Below, piece after piece: positions 1-3,645 of a stretch of 5,002 bases of DNA. The notes under the pieces were generated by a model. That model was not told the origin of the DNA and did not search any database. It saw only the letters and a program-made list of their open reading frames with translations. The position numbers and the translations under genes were made by a program. Positions within the stretch are counted from its first letter, which is position 1. The number at the start of each line of letters is the position of its first letter. The stretch comes from a bacterium (GTDB lineage: Bacteria > ARS69), in contig JALGZO010000637.1 of NCBI GenBank assembly GCA_025774865.1, positions 1 to 5,002 on the forward strand, read 5' to 3'.

Positions 1-1
1 T

Positions 2-760
2 CCTCGACCGTTCGCCGAGACCTGGGGAGACGAGCACGTGACGAAGGATCTCGCCGACGACGACGGGGCGATCATCCTGGCGACACAGGTCACCGATCTC
101 GGAGGCGGCACGTGGCACTACGAGTACGCGCTCTACAACTGGTACAGCGAGCGTGGGGTTCGCTCGTTCGCCGTGCCGGTCGGGGGCGTCAACATCTCGC
201 ACCCCTCGTTCCACGATATCGACCAGGATCCGGGGAACGACTGGGATGTCACCATCGCGGACGGCGCCATCACCTGGTCGACCGACGACTACGCGACGGA
301 TCCGGATGCGCACGCTCTGTTCTTCCAGACTCTGTTCAACTTCCGATTCGACGCCGACCAGGCGCCCACGGACGGGGCCGTGGCGCTCGGTATCTTCAAG
401 CCCGGGAGCGGGAGCTCGCTCCTCCTCCCCGTCCAGACGCCCACCGCATCCACCGCGATTATCGCGGGACACGACGCGTTCGAGGATTTCACCTTGATGG
501 CGAACGAGCCGAACCCGTTCTCCAGGGACACGGAGGTGACCTTCGCGCTCGGGCGCGGCCGCGACGTGCGTCTCTCCGTGCTCGACGTGTCCGGACGGCT
601 GGTCCAGATCCTGATCCGGGGACCCGCTCCGGCCGGGCTCACCACGGCGCGATGGGACGGGCGCGACACCGCAGGGGTGCGGGTCGCGAGCGGGGTGTAC
701 TTCTTCCGCCTCGAGTCCGGAGATCAGGTCCGAACGGTCAAGGGGACGTTCCTCAGGTAG
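2..760 (+). CDS. Secreted/surface protein, C-terminal part with FlgD-like Ig (sorting-type) domain; 5' end outside the window
   Basis: The reading frame is open to the left edge, so this is the C-terminal part (252 visible residues) of a longer protein. The GTG at 38 is an internal codon that could be mistaken for a start. The first half (about visible residues 36-135) is rich in aromatic and beta-strand-like sequence (YEYALYNWYS, RGVRSFAVPV, FNFRFDADQAP, LGIFKPG). I recall this pattern from repeated extracellular domains in high-GC environmental bacteria but cannot name a family. Residues about 160-252 look like a FlgD/type-IX-style Ig fold: NEPNPF, then RLSVLDVSGRLV, then ARWDGRDTAG, then ASGVYFFRLESG, ending TVKGTFLR. 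Such domains close secreted proteins and may act in surface anchoring or sorting. No catalytic domain is visible. The product is probably exported; the function of the missing N-terminal part is unknown. Confidence 0.85.
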   Translation, partial: PRPFAETWGDEHVTKDLADDDGAIILATQVTDLGGGTWHYEYALYNWYSERGVRSFAVPVGGVNISHPSFHDIDQDPGNDWDVTIADGAITWSTDDYATDPDAHALFFQTLFNFRFDADQAPTDGAVALGIFKPGSGSSLLLPVQTPTASTAIIAGHDAFEDFTLMANEPNPFSRDTEVTFALGRGRDVRLSVLDVSGRLVQILIRGPAPAGLTTARWDGRDTAGVRVASGVYFFRLESGDQVRTVKGTFLR

Positions 761-794
761 CCTTCGAGCCTGTGGGTCTCGAGAACGCCGCGAC

Positions 795-816
795 TCCGGT
801 GACTGGTCCAACCGGA
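795..816 (+). terminator. Possible hairpin after the secreted-protein gene
   Basis: TCCGGT (795-800) pairs with ACCGGA (811-816) around a 10-nt loop, 35 nt beyond the stop at 760 and upstream of the sigma-block promoter. There is no following T-run, so it is at best a weak or Rho-assisted terminator; it could be a chance inverted repeat in GC-rich DNA. Confidence 0.25.
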
Positions 817-833
817 TCACTCGTGCTGCGGCC

Positions 834-865
834 CTGTATCCCTCCGGTGCCTCCTTCCGTCCAAG
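834..865 (+). promoter_or_regulatory. Putative ECF-sigma promoter P1, ahead of the CMD-protein/sigma operon
   Basis: CTGTATCCC (834-842), 12 nt, TTCCGTCCAAG (855-865). The same two blocks at the same spacing occur at 1799-1830, while the spacers agree at only about 1 of 12 positions. Conserved ends around a free spacer is the signature of a promoter. Read as -35 TGTATCC and -10 CGTCC, the gap is 16 nt, and CGTC-type -10 elements are common among ECF sigma factors. Transcription would start near 868-872, giving a leader of about 35-40 nt before the ATG at 907. The likely cognate regulator is the ECF sigma factor encoded at 1187-1768, that is, autoregulation. Confidence 0.75.
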
Positions 866-906
866 TGATCGAAGGTGAGTTCGACCTGAACGGAAGGGAG
901 AGTCCC

Positions 907-1200
907 ATGTCCCATCTCACACCGCAGCAACGTGAGCTCGTGGCCATCGGCGCGTCGCTTGCCAGCAACTGTATTCCCTGCATCCAATTCCACGTCCGAC
1001 AGGCGCGGGAGACCGGCCTGACCGACGAAGTGATCAGAGACGCCGTCGAGGTGGCCGACGCGGTGCGCCAGGTGCCGGCCCGGAAAGTCCGGGAAAGCGC
1101 GTCTGCCGCCCTGGGTCGCGACAGCGGCGACGCCCCGAAATCGAAGGGAACGGCGGGGGCGCCCTGCTGTAGTCCGGGGGGCGCCGATGAGCGAGCGTGA
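907..1200 (+). CDS. AhpD-like / carboxymuconolactone decarboxylase (CMD) family thiol protein with vicinal-Cys tail
   Basis: A 97-residue protein. The start ATG at 907 has a good ribosome site (AGGGAG, 895-900) 6 nt upstream; the frame stays open far upstream only as a shadow of the previous gene. Residues 10-29 hold the AhpD-type active-site pattern: E10, then N-C22-I-P-C25 and H29 (CxxCxxxH). In AhpD-like proteins this cysteine pair does thiol-disulfide or peroxidase-related chemistry. The helical part continues to about residue 70 (VADAVRQVPARKV). A low-complexity tail follows and ends with a vicinal pair, C87-C88 (GAPCCSPGG), which suggests metal/metalloid binding or a second redox centre. 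It is shorter than full AhpD and lacks a ring-cleavage pathway context, so true muconolactone decarboxylation is unlikely. It overlaps the sigma-factor gene by 14 nt, implying coupled translation and a linked role, for example as redox sensor or effector. The partner substrate is unknown. Confidence 0.85.
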   Translation: MSHLTPQQRELVAIGASLASNCIPCIQFHVRQARETGLTDEVIRDAVEVADAVRQVPARKVRESASAALGRDSGDAPKSKGTAGAPCCSPGGADERA

Positions 1201-1768
1201 GCCCCGAGACATGTCGTTCGAAGCAGTCATCGAGGATCTGGGCCCCGCCCTTCGCTCCTACCTGGAGCGAATGGTGGGGGACCCTACGCTCGCCGACGAT
1301 CTCTTCCAAGAGACGTCGATCAAGATCGCCCGGGGGCTCCCGGGATTCGAGGGGCGATCGACGATCAAGACCTGGGCTTTCCAGATCGCCCACCGAGTCT
1401 GCATCGATCACTTTCGCACGAGCAGCAGCAAGCAGACGTTCCTCGAGTTCCTCGAGGAGGATCACGCCGCCTCCGATCTCGAGCACGACGAGGCGATCGT
1501 CATCGACGAGATGAACGACTGCATCCGTGACGTCATCGACTCTCTCCCACCCGACTACCGGACCGCCCTTGTGCTGCACGATCTTCAAGGGCTGACCGCC
1601 GAGGAGATCTCGCGCATCAGCGAGTGCTCACTCGCCACGGTCAAGATCCGCATCCACCGGGCGCGGAAGCGGCTTCGCGACGCCCTCCAGGATCAGTGCC
1701 GCTTCTACCACGATCGCGACCAGGTCCTCCGCTGCGACCGCAAGGGCTCGGACGACTCGAAGGCCTGA
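1187..1768 (+). CDS. ECF-type RNA polymerase sigma factor with two-cysteine C-terminal tail
   Basis: A 193-residue, two-domain sigma factor. Sigma-2 (about 20-80) shows ADDLFQETSIKIARGLPGF and IKTWAFQIAHRVCIDHFR, the core-binding and -10 recognition helices. An acidic linker spans about 85-110. Sigma-4 (about 112-166) starts DSLPPDYRTALVLHDLQGL and carries the helix-turn-helix TAEEISRISECSLATVKIRI plus HRARKRLRDAL. There is no sigma-3, as expected for group 4. The tail after sigma-4 holds C171 and C183 in CRFYHDRDQVLRC, followed by a short polar end; with C72, C112 and C147 this makes five cysteines. The tail may be a redox or metal switch. Start 1187 overlaps the CMD gene and has only a G-run as ribosome site. 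An in-frame ATG at 1211 would remove eight residues and still leave both domains whole. No anti-sigma gene is recognisable beside it. Promoters P1 and P2 are its probable targets. Confidence 0.93.
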   Translation: MSEREPRDMSFEAVIEDLGPALRSYLERMVGDPTLADDLFQETSIKIARGLPGFEGRSTIKTWAFQIAHRVCIDHFRTSSSKQTFLEFLEEDHAASDLEHDEAIVIDEMNDCIRDVIDSLPPDYRTALVLHDLQGLTAEEISRISECSLATVKIRIHRARKRLRDALQDQCRFYHDRDQVLRCDRKGSDDSKA

Positions 1769-1798
1769 GCCTCGCATCCTCAGAAACACCCCTCGAAG

Positions 1799-1830
1799 CT
1801 GTATCCCCTTTCCCCGCGATTCCGTCCAAG
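1799..1830 (+). promoter_or_regulatory. Putative ECF-sigma promoter P2, ahead of the Cys-rich protein/membrane protein operon
   Basis: CTGTATCCC (1799-1807), 12 nt, TTCCGTCCAAG (1820-1830), base-for-base the same two blocks and spacing as P1. It starts 31 nt after the sigma-factor stop. Predicted initiation near 1833-1837 would place the strong ribosome site at the very 5' end of a leader of about 16-20 nt. Its presence between the sigma gene and the next gene argues that 1853-2425 is a separately controlled unit of the same regulon rather than mere read-through. Confidence 0.75.
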
Positions 1831-1836
1831 CGAGTG

Positions 1837-1844
1837 AAAGGAGG
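1837..1844 (+). promoter_or_regulatory. Strong Shine-Dalgarno site for the Cys-rich small protein
   Basis: AAAGGAGG is a near-perfect anti-16S complement, 8 nt before the ATG at 1853. It is the best ribosome site in the window and supports a real, well-translated small gene here. Confidence 0.85.
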
Positions 1845-1852
1845 ATTTCGAC

Positions 1853-2062
1853 ATGGAGACCACAACCTCCCACGGACCCCTGACCCTGACTCTGGCGAAG
1901 GTCTGTCACGGCTGCGGAATCTGCGCCCGTGCCGAACGGAAGCCGCTGTCCCCGTTCGGACGGCTCATGCGTTGGCATCGCGAGTGGTGCCCGGCGTGGG
2001 CCGCGCACTCCAAGGTCCATGGTCCGAAGACGTTCGTGAGCTCGGACCGAGAAGAGAGGTGA
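1853..2062 (+). CDS. Small cysteine-rich protein (CxxCxxC...CP), possible Fe-S or zinc binder
   Basis: A 69-residue soluble protein behind the strongest ribosome site in the window and directly downstream of promoter P2. C18, C21 and C24 form CHGCGIC; a fourth cysteine, C46, sits in a conserved-looking block MRWHREWCPAW (39-49). CxxCxxC plus a distal Cys-Pro recalls the ligand set of a [4Fe-4S] ferredoxin half-motif, but the 21-residue gap and nearby histidines (H19, H42, H52, H56) would also suit zinc. No signal peptide or membrane segment is present, and the C-terminus is charged. I recall similar short proteins with a WCPxW block as uncharacterised, but cannot name a family. Its stop lies 3 nt before the next ATG, so it is translationally linked to the membrane protein. 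A metal- or redox-sensing partner of the sigma factor is one possibility; direct evidence is lacking. Confidence 0.8.
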   Translation: METTTSHGPLTLTLAKVCHGCGICARAERKPLSPFGRLMRWHREWCPAWAAHSKVHGPKTFVSSDREER

Positions 2063-2065
2063 GTC

Positions 2066-2425
2066 ATGCAACGGATGTGCAACATGCCCTGTGGCGGTTT
2101 CTGGACAGGGCGCGAGAACGATGTCGCGCGGAAGATCGACAGCGCAGGATGGGGTCTCTTCTTTCTCTGGGTCGGCGTGTCGCTCCTGCTGGACCTCGGC
2201 TGGGGAGTCGGCCTGCTCGGTGTCGGTATCCTGACGCTCGCGATGCAGGCCGTCCGCCGCGGCTTCGGCCTGGAGCACGAGGGATTCTGGGTTCTCGTAG
2301 GCGGTGCCTTCACGCTGGCCGGGGTCTGGGAGCTCGCTGCGATCGACGTCTCCCTCGCCCCGATTCTCCTCATGGGGTTCGGGGTGGTCGTCCTGGTGTC
2401 GGTGCTTCGGAGGGCGCGGGGCTGA
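2066..2425 (+). CDS. Small four-helix integral membrane protein of unknown function
   Basis: A 119-residue protein starting at ATG 2066, with a purine-rich ribosome site (AGAGAGG, 2053-2059) inside the end of the previous gene. The N-terminal 25 residues are polar and carry C5 and C9 (MCNMPCGG). Four hydrophobic segments follow at about 27-44, 45-63, 72-91 and 92-114, with glycine-rich patterns (GWGLFFLWVGV, GWGVGLLGVGI). The loop between segments 2 and 3 is positive (RRGFGLE) and the C-terminus is RRARG, which suggests both lie in the cytoplasm by the positive-inside rule. It has no anti-sigma zinc motif and no periplasmic sensor domain, so a classical transmembrane anti-sigma role is not supported. 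It is probably co-transcribed with the Cys-rich protein from P2; the two may form a membrane-associated complex. I do not recognise the family. Confidence 0.8.
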   Translation: MQRMCNMPCGGFWTGRENDVARKIDSAGWGLFFLWVGVSLLLDLGWGVGLLGVGILTLAMQAVRRGFGLEHEGFWVLVGGAFTLAGVWELAAIDVSLAPILLMGFGVVVLVSVLRRARG

Positions 2426-2433
2426 GTGAGCCC
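2419..2433 (+). terminator. Weak hairpin over the membrane-protein stop codon
   Basis: GGGCT (2419-2423) pairs with AGCCC (2429-2433) around a 5-nt loop that includes the last two bases of the stop codon. Only 5 bp and no T-run; low support as a terminator. Confidence 0.2.
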
Positions 2434-2482
2434 ACACGAAAACCTCGCCGAGGCGTATCATGTCGCGGGGCGGCGGCACGCG

Positions 2483-2500
2483 GCGCGCCGGTATGCGCGC
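2483..2500 (+). other. G/C hairpin in the region upstream of ferritin
   Basis: GCGCGC (2483-2488) and GCGCGC (2495-2500) can pair around the 6-nt loop CGGTAT. It lies in the 118-nt gap before the ferritin gene and could be a terminator stem for the previous unit, a leader structure or a binding site. There is no T-run. A clear -10/-35 pair and a Fur-box-like AT-rich palindrome were not found in this gap, and the P1/P2 element is absent. Confidence 0.3.
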
Positions 2501-2543
2501 GGCTCCGTCGCCCGAGCAAATCTCAGAACTCCGGGAGTAGAGA

Positions 2544-3026
2544 ATGCTGATAGATCGAAAGATGACCGCTGGACTGAACGCTCAGATCGGCCGCGAGTTT
2601 TCCGCCGCCATGCAGTACGTGAGCATGGCCGCCTGGTTCGCAGCGAAGGGACTCGGAGGCTTCGCGGAATTTTTCCACAAGCAGGCCGCGGAAGAGACCG
2701 AGCACGGCCTGAAGATCGTGAGGTACCTCGGAGACGTCGGGGGGACGGTGGAGATCCCGGAGATCGCACGACCTCGGTCCGACTACGCGACGGTCGAGGA
2801 CGCGCTCCGACACTTCGTCGAGATGGAAGAAGAAGTGACGCGCGCGATCTACGCCCTCGTCGAGCTTGCTCAGTCCGAAAAGGATCACTCGGGCAACCAC
2901 TTCCTGCAGTGGTACGTCGAGGAGCAGCGCGAGGAGGTAACGAGCGCTCGGACTCTGCTGGAGAAGGCGCAGCGCTTCGGCGAGGAGCGGATGCTCCTCC
3001 TGGACGGGGCGCTCGGTAGCGACTGA
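2544..3026 (+). CDS. Ferritin (non-haem, FtnA-like iron storage protein)
   Basis: A 160-residue cytoplasmic protein, the normal length for a bacterial ferritin. It should assemble into a 24-subunit shell that oxidises Fe(II) and stores Fe(III). The four-helix-bundle ferroxidase ligands can be lined up with E. coli FtnA, each shifted by one: E18 (REFSA), E51 and H54 (AEETEHG), E95 (VEMEEEV), Q128 and E131 (FLQWYVEEQREEV). E130 could serve the third iron site. The block FLQWYV-EQ is almost the same as in FtnA. No haem-ligand methionine of bacterioferritin type is evident at the position after helix A, so ferritin is preferred over Bfr. Start ATG 2544 has GGGAG (2533-2537) 6 nt upstream. It sits 118 nt behind the sigma-controlled membrane gene and 41 nt before a lipoprotein gene. 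Its position hints at an iron/oxidative-stress neighbourhood, but no shared promoter element is seen. Confidence 0.95.
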   Translation: MLIDRKMTAGLNAQIGREFSAAMQYVSMAAWFAAKGLGGFAEFFHKQAAEETEHGLKIVRYLGDVGGTVEIPEIARPRSDYATVEDALRHFVEMEEEVTRAIYALVELAQSEKDHSGNHFLQWYVEEQREEVTSARTLLEKAQRFGEERMLLLDGALGSD

Positions 3027-3058
3027 CGGGCTCGCCAGCATCGGTGAGCTCTCATTGC

Positions 3059-3064
3059 GAGGAG
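3059..3064 (+). promoter_or_regulatory. Ribosome site that decides the lipoprotein start
   Basis: GAGGAG lies just before GTG 3068, while the more upstream in-frame GTG at 3044 has no comparable site. Part of it can pair in a GAGCTC/GAGCTC stem (3046-3051 with 3062-3067), which might temper translation. Confidence 0.5.
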
Positions 3065-3067
3065 CTC

Positions 3068-3565
3068 GTGCGCGCAGCGATAGCGGTACTCGTTCTGTTG
3101 TCGCTGTCAGGTTGCGGTCGATCGGACGGCGACGAAGCCAACGAACCCGGGGCGGTGAATCCCCCGAGTCGTGAATCGCTCGATTTGGTCTTGGCGCTCG
3201 TTCCAGACACATCCGTCGTCCGCGTGGAGAGCTCAGAGGGGTTGGTCGAGGACCATCTGACGGGTCGCCGATATCCTGGAGTCCAGGTCAAGATCACCGG
3301 GACCGCGAGTGCATTCGGAGACGAATCACTCGACGCGATCATCCGGCGGGAGCTGGTCGGGCGAGGCTGGGAAGAGGACCTTCGATACGCTGCAGATGGC
3401 CCTGATGGCAGCGCCTTCGCATTGCGGCACGGAGCATCACTGTGGCTCTTTCGAGCAGCATGGGACGGAGGTGACGACGCCGACCCGGTATACGTCCCCA
3501 CGGACCGTTACGAGATGACCGTGGTCTGCATGAGTGTGCCGACCGAAGAACCCGGGGGGCAATGA
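3068..3565 (+). CDS. Small lipoprotein of unknown function
   Basis: With GTG 3068 as start the product has 165 residues and opens with a compact lipoprotein signal peptide: a positive R2, hydrophobic AAIAVLVLLSL, and lipobox L13-S-G-C16, giving a mature N-terminal lipidated cysteine followed by GRSDGDE. The longer form from GTG 3044 would place two glutamates and an extra cysteine ahead of the hydrophobic core, which is unlike a signal peptide and lacks a ribosome site. The mature part is acidic with alternating beta-like stretches (VQVKITGTASAFG, IIRRELVGRGWEEDLRYAADG, FALRHGASLWLFRAAW) and ends MTVVCMSVPTEEPGGQ. I see no catalytic motif and do not recognise a family. It follows ferritin by 41 nt and may be co-transcribed with it. 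An envelope location is inferred from the lipobox; the role is unknown. Confidence 0.75.
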   Translation: MRAAIAVLVLLSLSGCGRSDGDEANEPGAVNPPSRESLDLVLALVPDTSVVRVESSEGLVEDHLTGRRYPGVQVKITGTASAFGDESLDAIIRRELVGRGWEEDLRYAADGPDGSAFALRHGASLWLFRAAWDGGDDADPVYVPTDRYEMTVVCMSVPTEEPGGQ

Positions 3566-3571
3566 CCGTCG

Positions 3572-3599
3572 CGCCCGCCGTCCAGAAGCCGGGCGGGCG
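3572..3599 (+). terminator. GC-rich hairpin after the lipoprotein gene
   Basis: CGCCCGCC (3572-3579) pairs perfectly with GGCGGGCG (3592-3599) around a 12-nt loop, starting 6 nt after the lipoprotein stop. It is the strongest stem in the window but has no T-run, so it fits a terminator of the GC-rich, U-poor kind. It would separate the lipoprotein transcript from the methyltransferase gene. Confidence 0.45.
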
Positions 3600-3633
3600 G
3601 TGACAGGCAGAGCCGGCCGGCGGTCGGTTGGCG

Positions 3634-3639
3634 TATTCT
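3634..3639 (+). promoter_or_regulatory. Candidate -10 element for a leaderless methyltransferase transcript
   Basis: TATTCT matches the TANNNT form of a housekeeping -10 box. Its last base lies 7 nt before the A of ATG 3646, and no ribosome site precedes that ATG. Initiation at the start codon itself (leaderless mRNA) would fit. No convincing -35 was found at 16-18 nt. Confidence 0.4.
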
Positions 3640-3645
3640 CCACGC

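Noticed and set aside
38-40. GTG as the start of the first gene
   Set aside because: The frame is open without a stop to the left edge, no ribosome site precedes it, and sorting-type domains sit at the end of much longer proteins.
112-906. Long + frame extending upstream of the CMD gene
   Set aside because: It overlaps the secreted-protein gene in another frame and has arginine-rich, shadow-like composition; the real start is ATG 907 with its ribosome site.
1628-2479. 283-residue open frame on the minus strand
   Set aside because: It is antisense to the sigma-factor end, the Cys-rich gene and the membrane gene; no recognisable motif and no convincing ribosome site.
2455-2509. GTAT...CGTC upstream of ferritin as another sigma promoter
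   Set aside because: GTAT (2455 or 2491) and CGTC (2506) do not have the 22-nt offset of P1/P2, and the flanking bases differ.
1624-2550. 308-residue + frame across the sigma, Cys-rich and membrane genes
   Set aside because: Arg/Pro-rich out-of-frame translation of three supported genes.
2426-3019. 197-residue + frame starting GTG beside the membrane-protein stop
   Set aside because: It is an out-of-frame reading of ferritin; ferritin has all its metal ligands in the other frame.
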